This document shows positions 50,893 through 64,000 of a DNA stretch of 64,000 bases, piece by piece. A program made the position numbers and the translations under genes. The stretch spans positions 22,090,650 to 22,154,649 of the forward strand of contig NC_134026.1 of assembly GCF_964204645.1 (NCBI RefSeq). Direction: 5' to 3'. Within the stretch, counting starts at the first letter, position 1. Each line of letters starts with the position of its first letter. The stretch comes from Tubulanus polymorphus. Lineage: Eukaryota > Nemertea > Palaeonemertea > Tubulaniformes > Tubulanidae. Below the pieces are notes generated by a model that saw nothing but the letters and a program-made list of their open reading frames with translations, ran no database searches and was not told the DNA's origin.

Positions 50893-53800
50893 ATGGATGA
50901 ATTAAGTCCTTTGGGGTTTTTAGATGATGTATCTATATCGCAGCCACCTCTATCGCAATCCCAAAGACAGAACAATTGGAAGAAAAGGTAAAATTGTTAA
51001 TATTTTTGTTACTTTTTACAGCTATTCGATCGCGACCTTGCTTCTATTCTTCCTTGTGACCAACAAATTTACCGAGATTAACTGATACCAAAAACATGGA
51101 CGGTAAGACACCCGCTGTCTTCAGTAACCTATCTGTGGTTTAGTCTCACAATCGGATATTTTCACAAACTATAGTTAGTATAAGCCCTTCCGATTATAAA
51201 AGCTTAACCACCAAAAGATTAGGTAACTAAAACTAAGACTGCTGTTTAGTTTTTCCTTGCTTGATTAGTGTTGAAGCAGGTGATGTAAGGGATACCCATA
51301 TGATGGTTCTAAACTGCAGTCACTCCAACTTGAAGCATTGTTTGCTGATCTCAAAAACCGTTTTAGAATTTTTTGAAAAGTTTTTTCTTTCTCTTCCAAT
51401 TTTGAAAGGCCAACTCAAACGAATAGATTTATAGCTCCTCCATTGTCAATGACTGTTCGACCACCAGCAGTTGAGAAAAATGATGGTAATGACTACATTT
51501 CCAATGACGTTCCTGAGCCGTCATTCAAGCTCCCTTTACCACCACCTATACAAACACCGCAACGAATAATTAGAAATCATTCATCCTTGAATTCGACTCC
51601 ACGAGGTTTACTGGTATTTGATGACGCTGCTAGCCAGCACCTTACCACACCCCTTGTGGCGCAGTCATCTAATGAATTTCCAGTTCAAGTTGGTAAGATC
51701 AACAATGAGATTGCAGTTCCATCTTTGAAACCGATACGTTTCATTCAATTTACTCGAGATCTAATACCTTTCAGAACCGACTCGGCGAGCTATGATAAGC
51801 AATCTACGATCAACCTCAGAAATATGTATCTTTTATTCTTTTGCAAAAATATTTGAACCACTAGTAATGGGTAAAAAGGCTGCAAAAGGAAAAGGCTGAA
51901 ATTTTTCAATACATAGAATATGGTCGTTCTTTGGTAAACTAAATAACTTTAACTCGCTGGTTTGACAGGTGAACAGTTTCGTGGTATATTCAACTTTCCA
52001 TATTTCAACATTGTCCAGTCAAAAGTTTTTGATGATGTAAGTGCATCCGAAATTCCCAGTACTTATTCTCCATCTAATCTGGTTTAATTCAACTCCAATT
52101 TGATTGTGAACTGAATGAATTTCGTTGATCCTAAATAGTCTGGATTTGGAATCTTGGTAAATGTCATAATTTGATACTTATGAGTAACAGGTGATGTACA
52201 CTGATCGGTCATTGGTGGTTTGTGCTCCAACTGGATCTGGTAAAACTGCAGTGTTTGAGTTGGCTATTGTGCGTCTGATGGTGAAATTTCAACATGAAAC
52301 AACACCGTTCAAAGTTGTTTATAGTTGAGTATGAGAAGTGTACATCGGTTACGAAATATCTAACAGTTTTGAAAATGAACTCAAAATTGATTGGATTTAG
52401 TCGATCATTGTTCATTTTAAGATATAAGAACAAAGACTATTTCCATATCAATCAAAATGTTCTTCATCATCGGAAGTTTAATCGAATTGTTTTCATTATT
52501 CAGTGGCACCCCTGAAAGCCCTGTGTAGTGAACGTTTCGAAGACTGGCGAATGAAATTTGGCACGCTCGGCCTGAAATGCATGGAACTCACTGGCGACAC
52601 TCAACTAGACGACCTTTTCGAACTTCAATCAGTGAACATAATCCTAACCACACCTGTATGTTTTAAAGTGCTTCTCATTCAGTACTTTAAAACTCTCTGC
52701 TCTAGATAGACAGAACTTTTAAAGATTCACTGATTCTCTATTCAGTACATTTCCGGTAGTTTTGGCAATATGATGACGATTGCAATATTTTATTCATAAA
52801 TAGGAGAAATGGGACAGCATGACAAGAAGATGGAAAGATAATCAGTCGTTATTGCAACAAGTGAAATTGTTTCTCGTCGATGAGGTACGGTGAACTACTT
52901 GGAATTGACTGGAATGAAATTTTTTAATTTTGGAACCTCACGTATTTTTCTATGCAGATACATACGTTGAATGATAATGCAAGAGGAGCGACAGTTGAAG
53001 CGGTCATCAGCCGGATGAAGACTGTCCAAACAGCAGTGAACCGATTGAATAATTCGAAACAGTCTCTGGACAGCACAATGAGATTTCTAGCTGTATCGGC
53101 GACAATACCTAATGTTGAGGATGTAAGTATTTTACCAAAATCTTCTATGGAGGCAAAAATTATTGAAAATTATCTCTAGTAAGCCCCCGACCTTATCTTC
53201 AGATATCAGCTTGGTTCGGATCAGAAAGTTCACCAGCCATCCATTATAGGTGAATAGTTTAAGAATGATTATCTTGAATCGCGGTCGTCTTAGATTTTTT
53301 TTTGAAAATCTGCATTTTGATTGTCTGTATTTTTTCTGACGCAGTCTCGATGACAGCTTTCGTCCGGTGAAACTGCGTAAAGTTGTACTCGGATACGAGT
53401 ATTCACAGAATTCGTCTGAATTCAAGTTCGACTTGTTTCTCAGTTATAAACTAGCCGGCATCATCGAAACATACTCCGATAAGAAACCAACTTTGGTCGT
53501 AAGTCGATCGCATTCATAACTTATAATAAAACCTGCATCAACTAGACAATCTGGAGACGAAGAAATTCATCAAGTTTGATGAGAATGAACTACAAACTCT
53601 AAATGTCTGAATTGGATCAAATCAAAATCTGTATTCAATGGTCCCTTCCCTATACTTTCAAAAGATATACATGTAGTATCAAGATTAGTCGATCTTTAAT
53701 AACTTTAACCTCTAAAAGATTCTAACTTAAAACTATAGCATCAGCCCCTGAATTGTTCATACGGTTTCGGATATCATCTTTAAAAATATTGCCCCGTCAC

Positions 53801-56800
53801 AGTTTTGTAGTACACGGAAAGGGGTCCAACAATCGGCATCGATTCTAATTAAAGATGCTCGTTACGTCATAAATGCTCAGCATAAAGATGAACTCATCAC
53901 TCAGTCCGGACGAATCTTAGAATCTAAATTACGAGGTACATTCGCTATGCTCCTCGAAAATCGATTTGAATTCTGAATGAATAGTTCTTGACTATTTTGA
54001 TACAATGTGTGTTATTTTTCAAAGACGTGTTGGTTTTCGGCGTGGGATATCATCACGCCGGTCTGGATATGAACGATAGGAAAATAATTGAAGAAATGTT
54101 TCTCAATGGAAAGTTGCCTGTCTTGTGTAAGTCAATGATGACTCTGAAAGTCCATATTTTATTCCTCATTGCTACCAAATGTCCAGACCTTCTCCTTGTA
54201 AATAGGAAACGTAGTTTTAGCACTGGGTATCTGTACGACTGTACAATTTAAGTATTTATACCTAGATTTCATCCCTGTGACCCCATGGCAAAAAAATGGT
54301 ATCATTCATTCTTTTTGTAGTTGCTACGAGTACGTTGGCAATGGGTATTAATCTACCGGCACATCTGGTTGTGATTAAGTCTACGATGTTCTATCAGTTG
54401 GGAATGTACCAGGAATACTCTGAGACTCAAATATTACAGATGATCGGACGAGCTGGTCGTCCACAATTCGACACTTCAGCGACCGCTGTGATCATGACGA
54501 AAACTGATATGAAGGTTTGAGCTTATTCTTTTCAATCTTGCATAATGAAATACAGTCAACCGCCGATTGACTGCTTCCCCGCCTAATGCCAGGTTTTTGA
54601 GGGAACAAAACATTGGTATTCTACCTTGGAACTAGTAGAAATTAACCCCCAATATACAGGCATTCTCTTTATATTGTCAACATCATAAATCACTGACATG
54701 GTATATTGGTCGACTGTAGATTCTTACTTAGTTTTGGTTGTATTTATATGTCAAACTCTATTCAGATTTTATTTCATTTGTTTCAGGCTCAGTATCAAAT
54801 GCTCTTGAATGGCACTCAAGTTATTGAAAGCAGGTGTTGTGAAAGTTACATGTTCTACATATTATGATATTGATATCTTAAGAACTTCTGACTGAAGAAT
54901 TTTTGTTCTTTTTTAGCTTACATCGAAATCTAATCGAGCATCTGAATGCTGAAATAGTTCTGCGTACAATTACTGATATAACTGTTGTTTTAGAATGGTT
55001 GAGGTCTACATTTCTGTACATACGAGCTTTGAAAAATCCTAGACACTATGGTAAGAAAAACTACCAATGAAATAGTTGTTCTTTTATAGGCCTAAAACCA
55101 TCAATCTGAAACACTGCTTACTGGTAAGAACTGAATAAAGATTTATCATGTTCTACCATTTTCTGAAAGATCATTTACCTTGTGTAGGCCTAACTGCAAA
55201 TACACTTCATGGAAAGCCTCATTGCTCTATGTTTTTCGTACATTTTGATTTTCTAGGTATTCCAGTAGGCTTGAACAAGGAGCAAATTGAGAAGAGGCTA
55301 CAAGGTGAACATTTAACAATGAATGAATCCTTGGGTACATTCAGCATATATCCGTTTATCAGTAAAGATTCATTTTCATTTTCTTTTATTTTATTTTGGG
55401 AACAGATATCATTGTTAGTAATTTGAATATGCTCGCTAATGAAGAGTTGATACTGACAGATGAAGATCATTTTGATGTGAAACCATCGGGTAAACATATA
55501 TTTGCTCATTCGCTGAAATTTCAAGATTCCTCACTCAATATGTGTAAGAACGTATCTCTTATTTCATTTTCTAGATACCGGACATCTGATGGCGAGGCAT
55601 TGTGTTTTATTTGAAACTATGAAACTTTTTCGGACAGTGAAAGGCACAGAAACCATTCAAGAATTGGTAATATCATTCCCTGTATTTTATACCCAGTAAG
55701 AAAATGTACCCGTAAATACTATTGATGTATTTCAGGTTTCTCTGTTAGCCGGATGTAAGGAATTCTCGGACATCAAACTTCGAATGAACGAACGCCGATT
55801 ATTGAATGTTCTCAATAAGGATAAGAATAGAGCAACAATAAGGTACACAAATTTTCAATTAGAACAATATATTCAGTAGCAGGATCTGATATAAGAGTTT
55901 ATCTCCATTTCTATCATAGGTTTCCCATGGATGGAAAAATTAAAACAAACGATATGAAAGTTAATTGGTACGTTTATAAACCCATGTTAGATTCCATAAA
56001 TGCAGTTAAAGGATGTACAATTGAATAAGGACATGTTTTTCACAGTTTGATGCAAGCCCAGTTTGGTTGTTTGTCATTGCAAGATTTTGGACTCAGTCAA
56101 GACACGGGAAGGATATTCCGAGTAGCATCCAGAGTGTCTAAGTGTGCGTTGATTTAAACTTTTTTGAATTGTTCATTTGTTAACAGACTTACGAGACATG
56201 AAACTTAATTTATATATGAGGGTACATTCTGTATAACTAAATAGGCCTGGCTGAGTTACTATGGCGTAAACCAGGTTATGTGGCTTTATTGAGTGCTGTG
56301 CAATTGATGAAATGTATTCACTGCAGACTGTGGGAAAATTCGGCATTTGTCTCGAAACAGTTAGAGGGAATCGGTGAGTGTATGATGGCTGTTTATCATG
56401 AAATGAACTTTGACAAAAATCTGTGTTTTTCGTGAATGGATTTCAGGTCCGACACTTTCGAGTGCTTTGAACAATGCTGGAATGAATTCTCTGAAGAAAC
56501 TTGAAGAATCAAATCCACGTGAGATTGAAATGGTAGGTGTTATTGTGATATGAAACTTGGTTCTTAACCCTTGGGCTTTTTCACTTTTCGTCCATCTGTC
56601 TGTCCATCCAGATCTGTAGACAAAATCTAGTATCAATTTTCGTCCTAGCATCATAGTAGATCATGTTCTATAATTGCTAGTGATTAACCAGATCTTGGTT
56701 TCTGAATATATTTCCATTTGATATTGGGATCGACGAATATTTTGTTATCACATTCAATTGCAAAGTTGTAGCTTAGGCCTATGACATTTTCTATGATTGC

Positions 56801-59511
56801 GTGATGATCATTGGTTTCTGTATATGTTCTCCAGGGGCATTGTGTATTGAAATTGTCAGATAACTTCCCGAGTGGGTATGATGTCCCTGGACCCCTGGTT
56901 ATTTTATTTTTCCAGGCAGTGAACCGAAATCCTCCATTCGGAAATCTGATTGTTGAACAGCTTAAAGGACTTCCTAAGTATCAGCTTTCAATTGAACAGG
57001 TTTCTTTCAGATTTCATTACTTTTTCGATCTTAATTGTTCGGTCTTAAATCTAAATAAAATAGGAAATTTCATATTAAGTTAGTACTATTTTCTAGGTCC
57101 CAAATTATGGCGAAATGAGGGCTGAACTATGTTTAGCAATAACTCTAACAAATATGACGCATTTGGAAAAGAAATTGACTGCTGGAATCGGCCACACCTG
57201 TGCTTTAATAGTCGGTGATTCAGACAATAATATCATTTATAAAACAAGAATCGGGTACAAACTTTTTCCCTGTCGGAAAAAAAATATGAAAGAACCTTCA
57301 AGTAATAATTCATGAAGAAATGGTGGTCAGCTTATGAAATTTTGAAATTTATTCAATACAGTGATTCCATATTGATGAAAACAGGCTGCTGGATGAAAAA
57401 AATTGATGTTACGAGGACACCGACTTCGGATGTATTGAATATAAATTTCATCAGTCAAACTTGGGGTAATTATACACACGATGTCCTGTCAATGATCAGG
57501 CGTTTTTATGACAATTCTTAAGACGTGTATTTATCACTCGTTTCAGCTGGTTTTGATATCCAGAATACATATACTCCATTTTATTCATCTAACCGTATTA
57601 CAGATCATCAACTGACCGACATCAATTATCAGAAGGTAAGGGTGCATCTAAGATATTTCTAAAATATTTGTCTAAAGATACTTAAAAACTTCTCAAAATT
57701 CCATTAATTAGGACAGAAATTTATGAACCTTATGCCTGGTATAGTTTGCAGTACAGGATTAGTTATTTTTGCTTTTAGAATGAAAACACTATTATGCAAC
57801 CTAACCCATCAGGAGGAGTTGATAAACCACAGAATGAGACCACAGTTCGATCATGTAGTCATCGCTGTTACAACAAACAGTACTGTGGCCACGAGTGCTG
57901 CAAAAATGGCATTGCAGTAAGAAAACAAAAAGAAGCGAAAACACCCAGTGAGCCAGCTGGCGCAGTCAGCGGTAAAAGGAGCTTAACAAACCAATCAGTT
58001 GCCAATTACGTCTCTGGACTGAAGCACAAAATCGACCAGATTCCACCAACTCCGAATTTGAAAAGACTCAAGGTAGTATATTAATCGAAACTCCCTTCTG
58101 GTCAGATAATAGGAAATCTTTGTTGAGGATTAAATCTTGATTAACTTGAGTATCCTGTCAATAAATTCAGTACCGGTACTAGATGTTATAACATGATTGA
58201 TTGTTGTGTTTCAGTATGCTAGAAATTCTAATTCATCGGTAGATTTGAAACAGTATTCGTATAACCCACCGAAACCATATACATACAACAAAAATACTAG
58301 CAGGAACACTGCTGTAGCTTCACTTTCGAAGTCATCCTCAGAGGAAAGTGTATGTTTCACAGCTTCGAAAACACCCAAGCTTGCATTTACTCCTAAAGGT
58401 TGGGACGGATTGGACCTATATCAACAACGCAGAATCAGTGGTAAGTAATGAGTTTTTGTACTTCATTCGTGATATTGAAGTGTTTTTTTCTACCCCTTCA
58501 ATTTACTTCTAGTATAGGTTATCTATCTATGAAAATGATTGATTGTAATAACAAGAATTGTTTGATTTCTCAATGCGCTAGGTTCTGGGAGTGTGCTGAA
58601 GATAAATGAGGTGCAAGATGCATTTACTGCTGAGAATAGGTATTTTTTGCTGAACTGAAATATTTGCTCAAACATTATGAATCTATGAATCTTAATTTGC
58701 CAAACTTAATGGTTTGATATAAATATTTGTAGTTGTTATTACGAGGACATAGATTTCGAGGAGCCATTCGTCGTGGAAGACTTTCAAGGAGGAAAACCCA
58801 AAGATAATCCAACAGAAATGATGCCACAAAAATTGTCAATGAATCAAGTAATGTGTTACAGATGGCGGGTCATTCAATCAGAAATCTCTCAAATCTATAA
58901 GTAGCATATTCACAAAAGGAAAATAATCTGTGATCCCTCAACTAGAGAAAATCATTAGGGGATATTCTTGGTCTGAGATATCGTGGTAAAATCTTTGGTT
59001 AAGATCTAAAAGAATCTCCATCAAAAGAAAGTCATGGTTTATATCATGCTTGACTTGTATTCGCTTGTCCATATTTTCAATTACAGTGTCTTGAAATTGA
59101 AGATGATGACGATGAATTTCCGAGTTACTTCGGTAACACCTCCTCTTTAACAACGTCTCGTTCGACACTGGATCAGCTTGGGGTGACAGCGAAGTCAACT
59201 GGGGATACCGCACCACCACCCAGACAGCCACTCGGTTTAGTTGCTAGAAACATATGTGGATTGTCTACTTCAACTACTAAAGTGCCTTATAGAAATTTCA
59301 AGTCATCAAATATGTATCAAAGCGATCCATCAGACAGATACGCGAACTGGTATCTATCATTAATTGCAAGACATTCTAAATATGTTTAATAGAAATGTTG
59401 AAAAGTTAGCATTTCATATCACTGATTATTTTGCATTTCAGTGCTAGCGTTATTGATGATGCTGATGAAGTTGAAGAAGTCTATAACAGTATTTTTGAAG
59501 GCATCTTTTGA
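50893..59511 (+). CDS. hfm1: ATP-dependent DNA helicase HFM1 (Mer3 homologue)
   Basis: A Ski2-like 3'-5' helicase promoting meiotic crossover formation. Thirty-two exons join in phase (1313 residues; human 1435), from 50893-50987 and 51409-51692 through 52191-52323, 52958-53122, 54321-54514, 56245-56373, 57779-58072 to 59442-59511. Motifs: Walker A CAPTGSGKT (about 161-168), LTTPEKWDSMTRRWKDN, DEIH box (270-273), SATIP, HHAGLDM, ATSTLAMGINLPAH, QMIGRAGRPQFD. These are followed by a winged helix and a Sec63 domain (LAGCKEFSDIKLRMNE; LEGIGPTLSSALNNAGM), a C-terminal Cys/His cluster CSHRCYNKQYCGHECC, and an acidic tail ending SIFEGIF like the vertebrate protein. An in-frame ATG at 50875 could add six residues. 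The donor at 52324 is GTTGAG, non-optimal but phase-required. A poly(A) signal lies at 59664-59669. Confidence 0.96.
51118..51235 (+). mobile_element. 118-bp miniature derivative of the 848-bp transposon
   Basis: The first 60 bases match the left end of the element at 21197, including CAGTAACC, the TGTGGTTTAGT hairpin arm and ATCGGATATTTTCACAAAC. The rest matches its right end (TATAAGCCC, CCGATTATAAAA, GATTAGGTAACTA). About 730 bp of the middle is absent. Substitutions and an unclear target duplication (GCTG shared on both flanks) mark it as older. Lies in hfm1 intron 1. Confidence 0.8.
54553..54716. mobile_element. 164-bp MITE with TA target duplication
   Basis: Left end CAGTCAACCGCC and reverse-complemented right end CAGTCGACCAAT form short terminal inverted repeats flanked by TA (54551-54552 and 54717-54718). 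Fits a Tc1/mariner-type non-autonomous element. Lies in an hfm1 intron. Confidence 0.65.
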
Positions 59512-59910
59512 ATGGTGATCTTCGAAACTATGAAGTAAACCAGTGCTGGAACTACTAGTGATTCAGTAGATTTAAGATTTTGTTATAAGTTGACTTCTAA
59601 ATTAATTAATTTATCATGTAAAAAGTATTTCTTTTGTTATTTTTATTCTAATGTTGACTTATAAATAAAAGGCATTAAATAATATTTTGTTGTGGCATTG
59701 TATTTCATGTGGCTCAGGATGGCCGGTTGGAATTGTATCTAGTTGAAATTTCATTTCAAACCAGGAGGTTTTTTAGGAATCATTTGAAGAATCTGACTAT
59801 TGGTCAAACTCATTGATAAGATTGAGGAGATAATCGAGCCGGTACGTGCTGGGTCGAATTCTATCGTCGGAGCGCTCCGTTAGTCGACTGTGGCACCCGA
59901 GTAAAGCAAG
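59512..59910. other. hfm1 to fdx2 intergenic region
   Basis: Includes the hfm1 poly(A) signal (AATAAA, 59664-59669) and the fdx2 promoter. The last 60 bases before fdx2 are CpG-richer. No TATA box seen. Confidence 0.5.
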
Positions 59911-61020
<1,110 letters not shown>

Positions 61021-61580
61021 TAGTTATCTGTACATGGATATACTGTAGAGATATGGTGTATTGTGATATTTCCTGTGCTTCAGAGTAGCGTTTTAAAACG
61101 AGTGAAGAAATGTGATCTGGTGCTTTGCCCATGACGAGTTTCAGTATTTAGTCAACAAAAAATACCCATGTTGTAGATCAAGCATATTGGACTCTTTATT
61201 GCTCTCCCAGGAAACAGAATCTAGGCTTCAGGAGCCTGTTGCTCAAACATTGTTTAATTCTAACCAGTCGTTAAGCTTAACGTTTGAGCAACTGGCCCCA
61301 GATTTTCTGAATAAGCGGTAGTATTGTTTTGTAAAAAATAAAAGGAATTGTAAATTTTTATTTAAACCTAGCTCTTTCATTCCATTTTCTGATAAGTATG
61401 TTTCCAAAGCAAGCTTACGTCGGAAAATCCTTAACCAGTACGAACAAGAAGCGAAATCATCCAAGAATCAGGTAAACAAGTAAGAATTATTTATTACATG
61501 GATGGAGAAAAAAATCACATATTCATACTAAATCCGGTAAAAATGAGTGTCGCTATTGATAATCCAAAAGATAGTCTTAT
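61021..61580. other. Convergent fdx2/ube2u 3' region
   Basis: fdx2 3' UTR up to its AATAAA at 61337-61342, including a short foldback repeat, then the end of the ube2u transcript. Nothing else coding was seen. Confidence 0.5.
61225..61305. repeat. Foldback MITE of the GTTGCTCAAA family, copy 2
   Basis: GAGCCTGTTGCTCAAAC (from 61232) and GTTTGAGCAACTGGCCCC (to about 61299) are inverted copies around a central TTAAGCTTAA palindrome. It shares its termini with the element at 13.1 kb. It lies within the fdx2 3' UTR, so the mRNA could form this hairpin. Confidence 0.5.
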
Positions 61581-63704
61581 TCAAAGTGCGTCGGCATTTA
61601 GATTAGCCGTCCACGCCACTAGGTCATCGACCTCTTTGTCCCACGGTTCTTCTTGTCCTAATTTGCGAGGTGTTGGTTCCGGGGCTACCGTTGGACCAGC
61701 TGAAATGATAACAATACTGGCTTACAATCTTTAGAACATATAGACTGGTAGTTAATTGTATGATTACATACTACGTACCGGCTTGTGTGCGTTTGGGCAG
61801 ATATATCCTCCTCATTTGGTTCAATTTATTGATCTTTTCTAGTTTTGCTTGTTCGTCGTTTTTATTTGTCTTAAAATTACCATACATTAGAGTCTGATGC
61901 CTGTAAATTGATAGATAAGAACGTATTCCATCAGACATGAGGTATAGGTCGGATAACGAGATAATTTTAGTGACTGAAGTCTTACTGGTCTAATTGCTGA
62001 GCCATTTGCTCTTGGATCTCTTCAAATGGAATTCCGAGATGCACTTTTTGTAAATGAGGTTTGTAGTGAAGATCCTCTAACACTGGAGAAATGAAACTTT
62101 CAGACATAAAACATATGGATGGACAACAAACAAATAGTGAAAAGCGTTGACTGCAAAACATAATTTAAGCACTTACGGACGTTTTTGCTTGATTCAGCTG
62201 GTTTCGATGTTGCTATACCCGACCAAACGGTATGATAATCTTCGAATGACATTTTACTAACTTTCACAGGTACATGAACATTACTGTTCGATTTTATTGG
62301 TTCAGGCGTCGTCGGCGCTTGGAAAGGAACCGTAGAATATTCACGCTCTAGATGTGGGCTTAAACCAGCTGAAAAATCGACCAAAGTACATAACTTACTG
62401 AGAATTATGAAAAGCAAAGCAAATACATGTATGAGTTTTTAGTCGCGCAATATTGAACATTCCTCTGTTCATCTTTGAGATCTGTTATAAGTTACTGGTG
62501 ATTAGATTAAATTACTGGTACAATGTTCAAACAAAACTGATGCTACTGCAGGTAAATGCATGTACCCTTAATTATTAAGACATCGACGTCAAGGTTTTTC
62601 AGATATAAATCAAATATTGTCTCTAGTAATGCTCCATAGCGAATCAGAAAGTAGTCGATCTACCTTCTACTCTACGACTGGCTGCAACGCAATCTAAAAC
62701 CATTTGTTTATAAGCGTGTGGATTATTGAGTATCATATCGACGGCTTCCGTATTTACTGCGTTATCAAGAACTGGATTTGACAACAAAGTCTGAAATTAC
62801 AAAAAACAGTTTAGACCCCAGTAAGGCTATAATACACAGACTCTGCGATAATGATTACATTATTTCTTAATTTTCATAGCCCCACAAACCAAATACTAAC
62901 GTTTAATCATATTCACGCAAGCCACGTTAATTAGGTCACTAATTAGAAATGATATTTTCAGGGAAAGTCATATATTCACCTGCATAGCGACCAATATATA
63001 GTCAATCGTAAAATTAGACGACCACTTGTTCAAATCATCCAAAAACTCTACACAAGGTTTTCCTGTTATCATATCAACTGAAAAAGTCAGGCATATTTAT
63101 TTGAAGTTCTTTCTAATGATACACACAAATCGGTAAGAGGGATCATTACTACTTACCATTCGGATGAAAAGGCACAGTGTGGAAGCAAACCATCGGTGGT
63201 TGAAGATTATAGTGCTCGTTATATTTCAAATATAAACGAAATATTCCACCTATAAAAAGATAATTACAATGATAGCAAAATTATGAATAATGGGGGCAGG
63301 ATCATCTTGCAGGATGTCCCTGCTGCTGGAAAGCGCTAGAGGATTCATAGCATATTGGGACTAAGCTGAAAGTGTATATACCTTCCCATAGTGTGTGTGA
63401 AAGCCCGTGGATCTTCGCTGTCCATTCGAAAATGTTATCATCTGTGAGGGGATGGGCATCTATACCCTGAAATAATCATCAATTAATGGTTTACAGTGCT
63501 TTAGTGAAAGACTAGGTACAGAAGAATTAATTTTCAATGAAATTTCATTGAATTCACTTGTCAATTTCATGAAATTATAATATAAGAAGAAGAAAGTTAA
63601 CTAACTGGATGGTGATGAGTGAACTGGAGGAGACATACCCATGGTTTATCCTTCTTGAACTTCTCGAAATCACGTTCAATGAGTAAATGCGCCCGGGAAT
63701 ACAT
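61581..63704 (-). CDS. ube2u: Ubiquitin-conjugating enzyme E2 U-like
   Basis: An E2 enzyme that carries ubiquitin as a thioester. Nine exons join in phase: 63639-63704, 63382-63466, 63157-63249, 62980-63077, 62664-62790, 62177-62368, 61986-62082, 61779-61900, 61581-61699 (332 residues). The UBC fold begins MYSRAHLLIERDFEKFKKDK, has the HPN motif (PFHPN, 77-81) and catalytic Cys90 in GKPCVEFLDDLNKWSSN. The long C-terminal extension (KMSFEDYHTVWSGIATSKPA, then EEPWDKEVDDLVAWTANLN) matches the tail of vertebrate UBE2U, which separates it from other E2s. Convergent with fdx2. Confidence 0.93.
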
Positions 63705-64000
63705 CGTTTAACTGTTTATAAACAGAACATATTTTAACTTCTACAAAAAAACCATCAAGAGCAAGAAGAGTTGTCAAAAATTGTTGCAATAACAAACTGT
63801 ATTTCAATTGTTGATCGCAGGAGTAATCATTTTTCCAGCATTAGATGAGACTCGCTTGCCAGGACCTCAAGTGGAGTGCTCCGCATTCACCTCTACCGGT
63901 GGCGGGTAGTAAACTTTTAAACGAATACTCCTTACTGTGCTTTTCCAGGTGATTTCAGCGTTTTTTTCGATATTACAAAAAGTGACGAGAAAACGCTTTT
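63705..64000. other. Upstream region of ube2u at the window edge
   Basis: Presumed ube2u promoter. A CpG-containing stretch lies at 63880-63915. No coding sequence can be supported before the window ends. Confidence 0.4.

Noticed and set aside
51693-51856. In-frame extension of hfm1 exon 2 past its donor, ending near a GTATCTTTT sequence like a minor-class donor
   Set aside because: Joining from there to the next exon gives an immediate stop (AT + GTGA), whereas the GTAAGA donor at 51693 keeps frame and the conserved EQFRGIFNFPYF.

Overview
This is metazoan nuclear DNA, AT-rich with split genes, GT-AG introns and short exons. The gene set (ift52, hfm1, setd1, faf1, an RZ-type RGS) and the many short palindromic transposons and tRNA-derived SINE-like repeats fit a marine invertebrate. 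A lophotrochozoan is my guess; the species cannot be fixed from sequence alone. All exon models below were built by hand from splice sites and family similarity, and reading phase was checked across every junction.

Layout. 1-10.7 kb: no convincing coding exon; probably upstream sequence and 5' UTR introns of the RGS gene, with several old repeats. 10.7-16.1 kb (+): RZ-family regulator of G-protein signalling. 16.1-20.8 kb: no clear gene. 20.8-21.1 kb (-): small candidate protein of unknown function, head-to-head with ift52. 21.2-22.9 kb: an 848-bp DNA transposon with an inverted copy of itself inserted inside it, both with 9-bp target duplications. 23.3-27.4 kb (+): ift52. 29.9-37.6 kb (-): faf1 in 17 exons, with an intronless rhodopsin-class GPCR on the opposite strand inside one intron. 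38.2-47.0 kb (+): setd1, an H3K4 methyltransferase. 48.2-50.4 kb (-): oxsm, mitochondrial ketoacyl-ACP synthase. 50.9-59.5 kb (+): hfm1, the Mer3-type meiotic helicase, 32 exons. 59.9-61.0 kb (+): mitochondrial ferredoxin fdx2. 61.6-63.7 kb (-): ube2u-like E2 enzyme.

Organisation. faf1/setd1 and oxsm/hfm1 are divergent pairs about 0.5-0.6 kb apart and may share promoters. setd1/oxsm and fdx2/ube2u are convergent. The genes do not form one pathway. oxsm and fdx2 are both mitochondrial (fatty-acid/lipoate supply and Fe-S cluster assembly), while the others act in cilia, chromatin, meiosis, ubiquitin handling and signalling.

No clearly new multi-gene system was found. The most interesting items are the self-nested transposon between the candidate small gene and ift52 with its miniature relative in hfm1 intron 1, the nested antisense GPCR, three hammerhead-ribozyme-like motifs in repeats, and the uncharacterised small ORF beside ift52.
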